Source: a virus | DNA length: 44,483 bases | IMG/VR virus record: IMGVR_UViG_3300005529_000058 | Span: 1 to 44,483 of that record | Reading direction: 5' to 3' (one strand) | In this document: one piece after another, positions 20,066 to 28,533 of the stretch | Numbering within the stretch: position 1 is the first letter of the stretch | How the letters are laid out: the number at the start of each line of letters is the position of its first letter | Translations under genes and position numbers: made by a program | The notes under the pieces: model-generated | Told to the model about the DNA's origin: nothing | Databases searched by the model: none | What the model saw: only the letters and a program-made list of their open reading frames with translations

Positions 20066-22757
20066 CTATCGTCCCGCGACGTGCGCCTATTGCAACACGG
20101 ACACGTGGTGCGAGAAGCGAGCGAACGGGAAACCACAGTGCCGCGCCTGTAAGATCGAGCGCTTTTATGAGTATGTGCTCTATGCGCCGTTCAGCTACAA
20201 GCTTCAGCGATGGGGCCGCGACACGCTTCGACGGCTCTATGGGACAGTCCGTCCGGAAAACGGCCTCCGGCAGTATCGCCGTGGCTACATCAGCACCGCA
20301 AAGCAGAACGGAAAACAGTTGAGCGTGGACACTCCTATCCCAACCCCCAACGGATGGCGAACGATGGGTGATCTGAAAGTGGGAGATTTCGTTTTCGGGC
20401 CTGACGGCTCGCCCACCCCAGTGATTGCCAAGAGCCGACCGGATGCTACCGAACGCGCGTTTCAGATTTCATTCAGGGATGGATCGTCAATCATCGCCGG
20501 TGCGCGTCACGAATGGTACGCGGAAAAATATTCGGGGCAGATCCGCAGAATTTTTACTACTCAGGAATTCTTCGAACAAGATAGTCCGCGCCGCTCAAAT
20601 TTTCGTATCCCTGTGGCTGCGCCCCTAGATCTTCCACCGGCGGAGCTGCCTGTTCACCCGTATCTTTATGGATTCTGGCTCGGCAATGGCTGCGCAACGA
20701 AACCGGAAGTGACGGTGTATCGCGAGGATGCCGATGCGTTCGTGGCGAATATGCAGCGTTCAGGCGACCGGATCGCCGCGATGATGGCCCAGGCGGGCGA
20801 AAGCAACGTCTATCGCCTGCCGGCACTTCGTAGTGTTCTGGTAGAGCACTTCTCTCAGAAGCGTATTCGTCCTGCATACCTTCGAGCGTCGGCCGCTCAG
20901 CGTTGGGATCTCCTGGCTGGGTTGATCGACTCCGATGGGTGTATTTCGACGAACAGGGGACAGTCGATTTATGCGACATCGGTCCCCGGATTGGCTGATG
21001 ATGTCGTCGAGCTGCTGCGCACCTTGGGTGTAAAGGCGACATGCAATCGTGTTGACTCGGATCGTTACGGCAAGCCGAATGCGCCTCACTATCGCGTCCA
21101 GTTCACCGCCGTGGAAGACATGCCGTGCTCCTGGCTGGATCGAAAGCTGAAGCGCCGTTGGCGCAAGATCGACGGATCGCGCGGGGAGTTTCATCATTTT
21201 ACGATTTCGGAAGTCGCTCCGCGGCCGATGCAATGCATTCAGGTTGCACACCCTGATCACATCTATCTGGCGGGTCCCGGCTTCGTGCCAACGCATAACA
21301 GCTTTATCATTGGCGGCCTTCCGATTTACCACCTTTTGATGGAAGACGAGTTCCAGCCCGAGGCTTACGGCGTGGCGAGCGCGCGCGACCAGGCGGGCAT
21401 CGTGTTTAAGGCCGCGGCGACGCTGGTGGAGGCGAATCCGCTGCTGCGATCGAAGCTCAAGGTACTCGAAAGCACGAAGCGAATCGTGAGGCGGGATGGC
21501 GGCGGCATCTATACCGTGCTTTCGGCGGACGGCGACGTGCAGGACGGCAAGCGTCCCAGCCTGCTGCTGTTTGACGAGCTTCACCGGTTCACGCGGAAGA
21601 AGGCGGAGACGGTCCGGACGGTGCTGTTGAAGGGGATGATTTCTCGCGCTCCCGTGGTCGACGGCGTGGCGACGGGCGAACCTTTGATGCTGCAGACGAC
21701 TACTTCGGGCGACGAGCATGAATCGCGGCTGTGGTTCAGCGAATACGAATACGCTCAGCATGTCATCGACGGCAGCATCGAGGACGAAAGCTACTTCGCG
21801 GTGATTTACCAGGCGGACCCGCGGCGTATCGAGAGCGATCCCGAGTATTGGAAGAGCCGAGAGGCTCGCGTGGCCGCGAATCCCTCGCATGAGGACCGCG
21901 GCGGCTTTCTGGCGGACAAGGAAATCGAGAAGGACATGCTTGAGGCGGTCGCCAGGCCGGAGAAGTATGGCGACTACGTCCGGCTGAACCTGAACGTTCC
22001 GGTGGTTGCAACGGGAACGCCGGCGATCGAGATGGCGCTGTGGAGCTCGGGCGGCGGCGATGTCGATCTGCGGAAATGGCCGGTCTATGACGTCGATCTG
22101 CTGATCTCGAAATGGAATCTGGCCGAGCGCGCATGCGTGGTGGGAATCGATTTTGCGTGGACCACCGACTTTGCGTGCGTCTCGGTGCTGTTCCTGCCCA
22201 CTGAACAGGATCCGACCTGGCGAGTTCTGGTGTTCTACTGGCTGCCGGCGGACGCGATCGCGGGCCTCGAGCGACGGACGCGGGCTCCGCTGACGGACTG
22301 GGTACGCCGCGGTTTTCTCCAGACCTCGCCTGGCGCCGAGATCCGGATGCAGGACCTATTCGAAAAAGTGGAATGGGCCGCGGAGATGTTCAGCGTGCGC
22401 GAAGTGACGTTCGATCGCTACGGCGGCGTCGACGCGGCAGCCACGCTCGCACTGGTTCCGAAAGGTTTCGTGTGCGTGAAGATTCCGCAGACGCTGAGCG
22501 GGCTTTCGCCGGCGACGAAGGCGTTTCTGGGCGCCTACAAGAACCGCCAACTGGTGCACGGCAACCATCCGATTCTGAACTGGAATGTTTCCTGCATGAC
22601 GCTGGCGACCGACGGCGGCGATCAATGCAAGCCCGAAAAGCCGGCGCGGGATGAGTCGGCGAAACGGATCGACGGAGTGGCGGCGACGGTGACGGCATGG
22701 GCGCGCGCGATGTTCCTGTCTCCGGCGGAGACAGAGAGCGTGATCGAGGTCTGGTGA
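20058..22757 (+). CDS. terL: Terminase large subunit containing an intein
   Basis: The 899-codon gene encodes a 571-residue terminase plus a 328-residue intein (Gln87-Asn414). The terminase N-terminus carries a CxxC...CxxC zinc-ribbon-like segment (Cys9, 12, 28, 31). The Walker A reads STAKQNGK then, after the intein, SF: insertion is directly after the catalytic Lys86. Walker B is SLLLFDELHRF (Asp506, Glu507). The C-terminal nuclease begins VGIDFAWTTDF (Asp698), with FDRYGG later. It powers DNA packaging and cuts genome ends. Start at ATG/GTG-type GTG 20058 overlaps the preceding gene. Without splicing the Walker A loop would be split, so ATPase activity should depend on intein removal. Confidence 0.93.
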   Translation: MADYRPATCAYCNTDTWCEKRANGKPQCRACKIERFYEYVLYAPFSYKLQRWGRDTLRRLYGTVRPENGLRQYRRGYISTAKQNGKQLSVDTPIPTPNGWRTMGDLKVGDFVFGPDGSPTPVIAKSRPDATERAFQISFRDGSSIIAGARHEWYAEKYSGQIRRIFTTQEFFEQDSPRRSNFRIPVAAPLDLPPAELPVHPYLYGFWLGNGCATKPEVTVYREDADAFVANMQRSGDRIAAMMAQAGESNVYRLPALRSVLVEHFSQKRIRPAYLRASAAQRWDLLAGLIDSDGCISTNRGQSIYATSVPGLADDVVELLRTLGVKATCNRVDSDRYGKPNAPHYRVQFTAVEDMPCSWLDRKLKRRWRKIDGSRGEFHHFTISEVAPRPMQCIQVAHPDHIYLAGPGFVPTHNSFIIGGLPIYHLLMEDEFQPEAYGVASARDQAGIVFKAAATLVEANPLLRSKLKVLESTKRIVRRDGGGIYTVLSADGDVQDGKRPSLLLFDELHRFTRKKAETVRTVLLKGMISRAPVVDGVATGEPLMLQTTTSGDEHESRLWFSEYEYAQHVIDGSIEDESYFAVIYQADPRRIESDPEYWKSREARVAANPSHEDRGGFLADKEIEKDMLEAVARPEKYGDYVRLNLNVPVVATGTPAIEMALWSSGGGDVDLRKWPVYDVDLLISKWNLAERACVVGIDFAWTTDFACVSVLFLPTEQDPTWRVLVFYWLPADAIAGLERRTRAPLTDWVRRGFLQTSPGAEIRMQDLFEKVEWAAEMFSVREVTFDRYGGVDAAATLALVPKGFVCVKIPQTLSGLSPATKAFLGAYKNRQLVHGNHPILNWNVSCMTLATDGGDQCKPEKPARDESAKRIDGVAATVTAWARAMFLSPAETESVIEVW
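20316..21299 (+). mobile_element. LAGLIDADG intein in the terminase Walker A motif (class 3-like)
   Basis: The insert begins QLSVDTPIPTPNGWRTMGDL (block A with Gln, not Cys or Ser, as residue 1) and ends VPTHN before Ser415. Block B is AGARHEWY (Trp153) and block F is MQCIQVAHPDHIYLAG (Cys393); with Thr412 in PTHN this gives the Trp-Cys-Thr set that defines class 3 inteins, where the block F Cys is the first nucleophile. A homing endonuclease lies between: LYGFWLGNGCAT (first LAGLIDADG, with Asn210 where an acidic residue is usual) and LLAGLIDSDGCI (second, Asp293 intact). Boundaries are set by splice-site residues and by restoration of GKS. Confidence 0.88.
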
Positions 22758-23011
22758 TGAAAACGTTATTTCAGCGCGCATTGGAATGGCTCCGCGGTCC
22801 GGGGCCACAATCCTTGATGCAACTCGCGATTCGCCGGAAAAAAGGGCGAACGGCTACCTCGCGGTTATATGTGATGCGCATTGACCACCCACTTTCGCGA
22901 GAGGCCCTTGTGGGCCTGGATAAATCGCTTCAGCCGCTGCGGGATAAGTACGGACTCGATTTCATTGTTCTCGAACCCGGAATTCAACTCGGTAGGTTTG
23001 ATGACATCTGA
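22757..23011 (+). CDS. Small phage protein between terminase and portal
   Basis: An 84-residue protein from ATG 22757 (overlapping the terminase stop), basic N-terminal half, then LYVMRIDHPLSREALVGLDK and DFIVLEPGIQLGRF. Small proteins with a VLEPG end are often found in this position in HK97-like head modules; function unknown. It overlaps the portal gene by 11 bases. Confidence 0.6.
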   Translation: MKTLFQRALEWLRGPGPQSLMQLAIRRKKGRTATSRLYVMRIDHPLSREALVGLDKSLQPLRDKYGLDFIVLEPGIQLGRFDDI

Positions 23012-24449
23012 GCTCATCCATATTTCGCGCGATTGGAGCTATCCGGTCCGTGAATCGCGAAGCAGCCTGGAAAATCCCCAGACACCGCTCAGCTATCCGG
23101 CTGAGTGGCTGCTGGATATTTTCAATGGCGGGCGCACTGATTCGGGGATCCGGGTCAGTGAGCTGACGGCGTTCCAGACGACGACTTTCCTGGCATGCGT
23201 CGATCTGATCGCTTCGAAGTTCGCCTCGCTTCCGATCCACGTCTATGAGCGCCAGGTGATGAAGGGTGGGCGCGCAGCGCACCGGATTGCGTACGACCAC
23301 AACTATTACGAACTGATCCACGTCGAGCCGAACGTGGAGATGAGCCGGCAGACGTTTCTGAAGACATACATGATTCATTGCCTGGCCTGGTCGAACGGTT
23401 ACGGCGAGATCCAGCGCGACGGCGGCAATGAAGCGATCGCGCTGTGGCCTCGGAATCCTTCGAAGACGCGGCCGAGGCGTTTGACGGCGGCCTTGAGACT
23501 GAATCCCGAGCCGTGGCGGCCGTTCCCGGTGGAACTGGCTGCCGGCACGATGGTGTTCGAGACGACGGATGGGATCGACGATCTCGACCATTCGGACATC
23601 ACGGCGAACTCGGCGAGGCCTGCGCGCATCATTCCCGCAGAAGACATGCTGCATGTTCCCGGGATCAGCTTCGACGGGCGCCTGGGGCAAAGTGTCGTGT
23701 GGCTGGCGCGTCAGATCCTAGGGCTTCAGATGGCTCTGGAAAAATTCGGGGCGAAGTATTTCTCGAATTTCGCGAAGCCCGGGGGGCTTCTCACCCTGCC
23801 CGCCTTGCAGAAGCCGGACCAGGATAAGGCCAGGCAGTCGTGGCTCGAGGCTCAGGGTGGTGAAAATGCTCATCGTGTCGCGGTGATGCCGACGGGCGCC
23901 ACCTTTACCCCGATGAGCAATAATCCGCAAGATTCGCAGGCGCTCGAATCGCGTCAGCACGGCCGTACGGAAATCGCAGCGATTTTCCATGTCCCCGGCC
24001 GGATGGTGGGGGACACGTCCAAGTCGGCCCGGGCGTCGACGGAGCAAGAAAATCAGGAGTTCCTGGATTACGGGCTTTCGCCGTGGCTCAATGCGTTCAA
24101 GCTCGAAGTGAAGCGTAAGCTGTTTCCGCATCCCCAAGTTGGCCGCCGGCCGAAAAATCCGTATTATGTCGACTTCGACACGACGGAGCTGGTCCGGCCG
24201 GATGCCGCGGCGCGCGAGAAGTTCTATGCGAGCGGCCGGCAGTGGGGCTATCTGAACGCGAATGACGTTCGCGCGTTCGAGAAGCTGAATCCGATCGACG
24301 AGCCTTCGGCAGAGAAGTACTGGATGCCGATCAACATGACGCTCGTCGACACACCGATCGATCCCACGCATCAGGACGGCGCCGGCAATGGCGAGCCGCC
24401 GGCCGGCGCGAATTCCACGAAAGTTCCGGCCAAGGCCGAAGCGGAGTAA
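23001..24449 (+). CDS. Portal protein (HK97 family)
   Basis: A 482-residue protein. Landmarks are TFLACVDLIASKFASLPIHV, LAWSNGYGEIQRD, ARIIPAEDMLHVPGI, the long helix region around LGLQMALEKFGAKYFSNFAK and the EIAAIFHVPGRMVGD block with an asparagine/glutamine-rich helix after it. These are typical of HK97-type portals that form the dodecameric DNA channel. The C-terminus is Pro/Gly-rich. ATG 23001 is used because it overlaps the upstream stop; a longer frame upstream lies inside the neighbour. Confidence 0.92.
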   Translation: MTSELIHISRDWSYPVRESRSSLENPQTPLSYPAEWLLDIFNGGRTDSGIRVSELTAFQTTTFLACVDLIASKFASLPIHVYERQVMKGGRAAHRIAYDHNYYELIHVEPNVEMSRQTFLKTYMIHCLAWSNGYGEIQRDGGNEAIALWPRNPSKTRPRRLTAALRLNPEPWRPFPVELAAGTMVFETTDGIDDLDHSDITANSARPARIIPAEDMLHVPGISFDGRLGQSVVWLARQILGLQMALEKFGAKYFSNFAKPGGLLTLPALQKPDQDKARQSWLEAQGGENAHRVAVMPTGATFTPMSNNPQDSQALESRQHGRTEIAAIFHVPGRMVGDTSKSARASTEQENQEFLDYGLSPWLNAFKLEVKRKLFPHPQVGRRPKNPYYVDFDTTELVRPDAAAREKFYASGRQWGYLNANDVRAFEKLNPIDEPSAEKYWMPINMTLVDTPIDPTHQDGAGNGEPPAGANSTKVPAKAEAE

Positions 24450-24455
24450 TTTTCC

Positions 24456-24752
24456 ATGTTCTTGAAATCGAAATTGCCGATCGAGATCGAAGCCAGCGAG
24501 CTGGTAGTCGCGGGGCGGCGCTACCTGGTGATCGACGCTGAAGCACTCGGCGGTCTCTATGAGGCGAATCACGAGATAACCCCCACTGACGATCGCAGTC
24601 AGGCCGGTAAGACCCCGGCGGGGGCGCGGCGCACTCCGCGTCCCCAGACGTCAGTGCGGAAGAAGAGCCAGCCGAAAAGCGTCGCTACCCCCCCAGCGCG
24701 CCCGAAGCGCCGATGGCGGGGACTCGCGAGGCTGAGATTCTCGCGCTGCTGA
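24456..24752 (+). CDS. Small protein after the portal, probably frame-interrupted
   Basis: A 98-residue frame. The first 45 or so residues (MFLKSKLPIEIEASELVVAG, then YLVIDAEALGGLYEANH) look natural, but after about residue 48 the text becomes Arg/Pro/Lys-rich with the feel of a wrong frame. In the frame of the next gene the same DNA reads VSAEEEPAEKRRYPPSAPEA and leads straight into its wHTH. A single-base change in the GC-rich stretch 24605-24640 would join them into one protein of about 150 residues. It may be a real frameshift, a sequencing error or two overlapping genes. Confidence 0.45.
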   Translation: MFLKSKLPIEIEASELVVAGRRYLVIDAEALGGLYEANHEITPTDDRSQAGKTPAGARRTPRPQTSVRKKSQPKSVATPPARPKRRWRGLARLRFSRC

Positions 24753-24907
24753 AGAAGCGGCCGATGACGAGCTACGACATCGTGCAGGCGACGAAGGCCA
24801 CGAACGCGGCGATTTATACGGTTCTGAGCGTGATGCGGAAGAAGGGGCTGATCGAGACGCGCGAGGATCCGGCGACCGGCGAGAAGGTCAACGCGGTAAA
24901 GGCGTAA
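24713..24907 (+). CDS. Small winged-HTH protein (possible C-terminal half of the previous gene)
   Basis: A 64-residue protein, ATG 24713, with a wHTH look: TREAEILALLKKRPMTSYDI, VQATKATNAAIYTVLSVMRK and KGLIETREDPATGE (wing). It resembles MarR/ArsR-type minimal DNA-binding domains. Such a protein between portal and protease is unusual. Its reading frame is open back to 24611, so it may belong to the gene that starts at 24456. Confidence 0.55.
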   Translation: MAGTREAEILALLKKRPMTSYDIVQATKATNAAIYTVLSVMRKKGLIETREDPATGEKVNAVKA

Positions 24908-24924
24908 CGCAGGAGGACACCCAC

Positions 24925-26004
24925 ATGAGCATGGTTCGTGAATTCCGATCGTTGAAGGCGCGGGAGCTGCGCGCGGAACAGGGCGAGGATGGCAAGCGCT
25001 ATCTGAGCGGATATGCCGCAACCTACAACACGCTGTCCGACGACCTCGGCTGGGGGATGCGGGAGCGGATCATGCCGGGAGCGTTCGCGCGCGCGGTCAA
25101 TGAGGGCCAAGATGTCAGGCATCTGATCAATCACGATCCGAACCTGGTGCTCGGGCGGACCAAGGCGAAGACGACGGAGCTGGTGGACGATTCGAAGGGC
25201 CTGCATTTCCGTACGCTGATGCCTGACACGGGTTATGCCCGGGACCTGTTCGAGTCGGTCGGCCGCGGCGACATCGATGAGTGCAGTTTCGGATTCATCG
25301 CAGTCCGGACCGCCTGGATCGAGGAGCCGGATCCCGAGGACGAGAAGCGGATCCGCTGCATCCGCGAGCTGCACGACGTCGACCTGTTCGACATTTCGAC
25401 GGTGACGTATCCGGCCTATCCCGGTACGAACACCACGGCGGAACGCTCGAGGATGTTTCCGGATGGAGTGCCGGTCGAGGTGCGATCGCGGATGAAGCGT
25501 GATGCGGCGGACGGTGACGAGTCCTGCGGCTGTTCGTGCGCGGCTTGTATCGACGGCGACTGCGCGGAGTGCTCGAACGCGGACTGCGAAGAAGTGAACT
25601 GCCGGGACTGCCCGATGCAGGCGGCCGAACGCGCGAAGAGAGCGAAGAAGACGAGGCGCGTCGACGGCGAGGACCTCGCCGCGGATTGCTTCCTGGTCGT
25701 CGGGGATCCCGAGGACACGAGGACGTGGAAGCTGCCGTCGAAGTTTTCGACGGATGAGAAGACGCGAACGCACCTGAAGAACAACCTGGTGCGATTCAAC
25801 GAACTCAAGAGCGTCTCGGACGAAGGCAAGACGGCGGCCTGGGGCGCGCTGGTGAAGCTCTGCAAAGATCACCAGATCGACCCGTCGAACGAAGCGGAGA
25901 ATCTGCGGTCGTTCCTGACGTCTGAGCAGCTCTACGATTTTCAGCGAGATTCGATCGTGGCGGCGGCTGAGTATAAGCTGCGCGCGATCAAAGCAAGTTT
26001 GTAA
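24925..26004 (+). CDS. Prohead protease with Cys-rich linker and extra C-terminal domain
   Basis: A 359-residue protein. Residues 1-175 are an HK97-type prohead protease: FSGY-like LSGYAATYNTLSDDLGWG, HLINHDPNLVLGRT (His66/His70), ECSFGF (Ser121) and VDLFDISTVTYPAYPGT. It would cleave capsid delta domains during maturation. Then comes a segment with nine Cys between residues 201 and 229, followed by a separate domain (DCFLVVGDPEDTRTWKLP, then LKNNLVRFNELK) like the DUF6582-type module found with phage proteases. AGGAGG lies before the start. The Cys cluster is unusual and could bind metal. Confidence 0.88.
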   Translation: MSMVREFRSLKARELRAEQGEDGKRYLSGYAATYNTLSDDLGWGMRERIMPGAFARAVNEGQDVRHLINHDPNLVLGRTKAKTTELVDDSKGLHFRTLMPDTGYARDLFESVGRGDIDECSFGFIAVRTAWIEEPDPEDEKRIRCIRELHDVDLFDISTVTYPAYPGTNTTAERSRMFPDGVPVEVRSRMKRDAADGDESCGCSCAACIDGDCAECSNADCEEVNCRDCPMQAAERAKRAKKTRRVDGEDLAADCFLVVGDPEDTRTWKLPSKFSTDEKTRTHLKNNLVRFNELKSVSDEGKTAAWGALVKLCKDHQIDPSNEAENLRSFLTSEQLYDFQRDSIVAAAEYKLRAIKASL

Positions 26005-26124
26005 TCGGCGAGCCGTCCGCGACGCGGACGCTAACGCCATTGCGAGCCGGAGCCTGGGGTTCACTCCAGCTAGCCGGAACCGTTCGATTCATAACCTTTT
26101 CTCAAAACAGGAGACGAAAAATCT
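26005..26124 (+). promoter_or_regulatory. Structured leader between protease and capsid genes
   Basis: The 120-base gap contains a hairpin CGTCCGC (26014-26020), 3-base loop, GCGGACG (26024-26030), and a second imperfect hairpin (CCTGG-GGTTCACT-CCAG area, about 26051-26068). AGGAG lies 11 bases before the capsid ATG. No -35/-10 pair is clear. It may tune capsid translation or stabilise the message. Confidence 0.35.
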
Positions 26125-27507
26125 ATGAACCGGAATGAAGCCCGGGAGCTGCGCGAGCAGCGCGCGAAGATCGCGCACCAGATGAGCGAATTGGCGACCG
26201 GCGGTCTGAAGACTGCCGAGGATCGCGAAAAGTTCGATGGGATGGACAAAGAACAGGATGAGATCCGGCAGCGCATTGAGCGCATCGAGAAGGCGTCGGG
26301 AATTACGGACGAGTTGCGCGCGACGGGACAACCGCCGGCCGGACAGCCTGGCATCGTGCCTGCGGGAACGCCCGAGGAGCAAAAGCAGCGCGAGCAGGAT
26401 TATCGTGCGGCGTTCAAGTCGATGCTGAAGAATGGCTTCGATCCGAAGCCGCTCTACGGGATCCGCGGCGTGACGCCGGCGGATCGTGCGCTGCTGATGT
26501 CGCGTTCGCGGACGAATATCGCGACGCCGGATGAGATCGCGCGTGAATTGCGCATCGCCGGCGGCAGCGGCCTGGTGAGCGGCGGTCAGGGAGCCTATCC
26601 GGGGGCGACGTCGGGATTCTTCGTGCCCGTGGGGTTCGTCGATGAGATCGAGCAGGCCATGAAATACTACGGGCCCATGCTCGACGGCGGGCTCGGGATG
26701 CCGAGAATCTTCCCGACCGACAGCGGACAGCCCCTGCCGTTTCCCGTTTCGAACGACACCACGGTAGTCGGCGAGCTGATCGCCGAGCAGACTACGGTGA
26801 CGCAGGGCGTGGTCTCGATGAGCCAAATCATGTTCGGGGCCTACAAATTCAGCACGAAGCTCGTACAAGTGTCGCTCGAGCTCCTGCAGGATTCGGCTTT
26901 CGATATCGAAGAATGGCTCAAGGGCCTATTCGCGGAGCGCCTGGGTCGCATTCTGAACACGAAGTTCACTGTGGGTGCCGGTACGACTGAGCCGACGGGG
27001 ATTGTGACGGCCGCGACTGCGGGGCCGACTTTTCTCGGCGCGGGCACAAACGACGGATCTTCGGCGGCGAACACGATCGGCAGCGACGATCTGGTCAGCC
27101 TCGAGCACGCCGTGGACATCGTGTATCGCCGCGGTGCGAAGTACATGATGCACGATTCGACGATCGCGGCGCTCAAGAAGGTGAAGGACAAGTACGGGCG
27201 TCCGTTGTGGCAGCCGGGCCTGGCGGTGAACCAACCCGACACGATCAACGGGTATGCGTATGTCGCGAATAACGACATGGATCAGCTCCAGACCCAGGTC
27301 GACTCGCCGCCGATCACGAAGAAGACGGTCCTTTTCGGCCAGCTGTCGAAGTACCTGGTTCGCCGAGTGAAGGATCTCAGCATCATCCGGCTCGACGAGC
27401 GCTTCGCGGAGTTCGGCCAGGTCGCGTTCCTCGGCTTCGCGCGATACGACGGCAATCTCCTCGACGCGGGCACCCATCCCGTCGTCTACGGTCAGAACAC
27501 CTACTAA
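26125..27507 (+). CDS. Major capsid protein (HK97 fold)
   Basis: A 460-residue protein. The first 90 or so residues are a charged coiled coil (delta/scaffold domain, to be removed by the protease), followed by GGSGLVSGGQGAYPGATSGF, then FFVPVGFVDEIEQAM, the central VSMSQIMFGAYKFSTKLVQV and SLELLQDSAFDIEEWLKG, GTTEPTGIV, YRRGAKYMMHDSTIAALKKV, DKYGRPLWQPG and the C-terminal LFGQLSKYLVRRVKDLSI. This order is typical of HK97-type capsids. The gene is preceded by a ribosome-binding site and followed by a 12-bp perfect hairpin. Confidence 0.94.
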   Translation: MNRNEARELREQRAKIAHQMSELATGGLKTAEDREKFDGMDKEQDEIRQRIERIEKASGITDELRATGQPPAGQPGIVPAGTPEEQKQREQDYRAAFKSMLKNGFDPKPLYGIRGVTPADRALLMSRSRTNIATPDEIARELRIAGGSGLVSGGQGAYPGATSGFFVPVGFVDEIEQAMKYYGPMLDGGLGMPRIFPTDSGQPLPFPVSNDTTVVGELIAEQTTVTQGVVSMSQIMFGAYKFSTKLVQVSLELLQDSAFDIEEWLKGLFAERLGRILNTKFTVGAGTTEPTGIVTAATAGPTFLGAGTNDGSSAANTIGSDDLVSLEHAVDIVYRRGAKYMMHDSTIAALKKVKDKYGRPLWQPGLAVNQPDTINGYAYVANNDMDQLQTQVDSPPITKKTVLFGQLSKYLVRRVKDLSIIRLDERFAEFGQVAFLGFARYDGNLLDAGTHPVVYGQNTY

Positions 27508-27528
27508 GCGTTCTGATCCCGCCCCATT

Positions 27529-27567
27529 GCGGGCCGCGTGTCCTTTCGGGGACCTCACGCGGCCCGC
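27529..27567 (+). terminator. Strong GC hairpin after the major capsid gene
   Basis: GCGGGCCGCGTG (27529-27540) and CACGCGGCCCGC (27556-27567) are perfect 12-base complements around a 15-base loop. No T-tract follows, so it is not a classical terminator; it may be a partial terminator or an mRNA-stabilising element that raises capsid expression above that of the genes downstream. Confidence 0.6.
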
Positions 27568-27586
27568 GATTCCAGATCAAAAGCAA

Positions 27587-27784
27587 ATGATTCACGACAC
27601 CTGCGATTGTTGCCGCCGGGAGTTTGGGCGTACGCCTGGAACACCGGCGATTTGCATGAATTGCGGGTTCGAGAACACCCGGGCGGATGCGCCGAAAGCG
27701 TCTCCGGTGGAGACGGCCATGGCGGTTCCGGCTCGAGAACGGGCTGTGCGACCGGCGCCGCGGGCGCGGCGGAGGGCAAGCTAG
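27587..27784 (+). CDS. Small zinc-ribbon-like protein
   Basis: A 65-residue protein with CDCCRREFGRTPGTPAICMN then CGF, giving CxxC...CxxC, followed by a Pro/Ala/Arg-rich tail. It is set between the capsid hairpin and the connector gene. No ribosome-binding site is obvious, so translation is uncertain. Confidence 0.5.
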   Translation: MIHDTCDCCRREFGRTPGTPAICMNCGFENTRADAPKASPVETAMAVPARERAVRPAPRARRRAS

Positions 27785-28531
27785 ATGGGTTATTGCCGCG
27801 CGATCGAATTGCCGAGTGCCGAGCCTGTTTCGTTGGCGGACGCGCGCAGCTTTTTACGGCTGTCGTCCGCGTATACGGCCGAGGACGACACGATCGAGGC
27901 GCTGATTGTCGCGGCGCGCGAGCAGGGCGAGGTTCTGACGGGCCGGGCACTGGCGAAGCGGAAGTTTACCCAGGTCCTGGATTCGCATCCGTATTACACA
28001 GACAGCGTGCAGAGCCAGCTGGCCTATCCGCCGAACTACTACAGTTTGCCGCGGTATTCGACGACGCTGTGGAACTACTCCCAGATGATCAAGCTGGGCT
28101 ATTCGCCGGTGATCAGCGTCGAGGGGATGATCTACATTGCGCCCGACGGCAGCTCGCAGACATGGCTCCAGGACACGCAGTTCATTCTTGACCGGATCTC
28201 CGAACCGGCACGCATCTTTCCGCTGCCGGGGCAGAACTGGCCGGCGGACCTGAATGTCGCGAATTCGCTGCAGATCAATTTCACGGCCGGCTACGATCCG
28301 GATCCGACCGCGGTCGATACGCATGTCATCGGCTCGCCACCGCTGAGCCCGCCCGGACAACAGGTGACGTCGACGATCGTGAGCGGGATCCCGCAGAAGC
28401 TTCGCCTGGCGATCCTGAACCTGGTCGCGTTCTGGTTTCAGAACCGCGGCGCCGCGGGGACCGTGCCTCCGTACATCGAGAACATTTTTCTTTCGCACGC
28501 GATTTATGACTTCGCTCCGACGCGCGGATAA
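27785..28531 (+). CDS. Head-tail connector (gp6-like)
   Basis: A 248-residue protein starting at ATG 27785. The N-terminal PVSLADARSFLRLSSAYTAE followed by DDTIEALIVAAREQGEVLTGRAL-type helices is the signature of gp6-like connectors that extend the portal ring. The C-terminal helix (LRLAILNLVAFWFQNRG) completes the usual layout. The middle is an inserted beta-rich segment. Confidence 0.85.
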   Translation: MGYCRAIELPSAEPVSLADARSFLRLSSAYTAEDDTIEALIVAAREQGEVLTGRALAKRKFTQVLDSHPYYTDSVQSQLAYPPNYYSLPRYSTTLWNYSQMIKLGYSPVISVEGMIYIAPDGSSQTWLQDTQFILDRISEPARIFPLPGQNWPADLNVANSLQINFTAGYDPDPTAVDTHVIGSPPLSPPGQQVTSTIVSGIPQKLRLAILNLVAFWFQNRGAAGTVPPYIENIFLSHAIYDFAPTRG

Positions 28532-28533
28532 CC

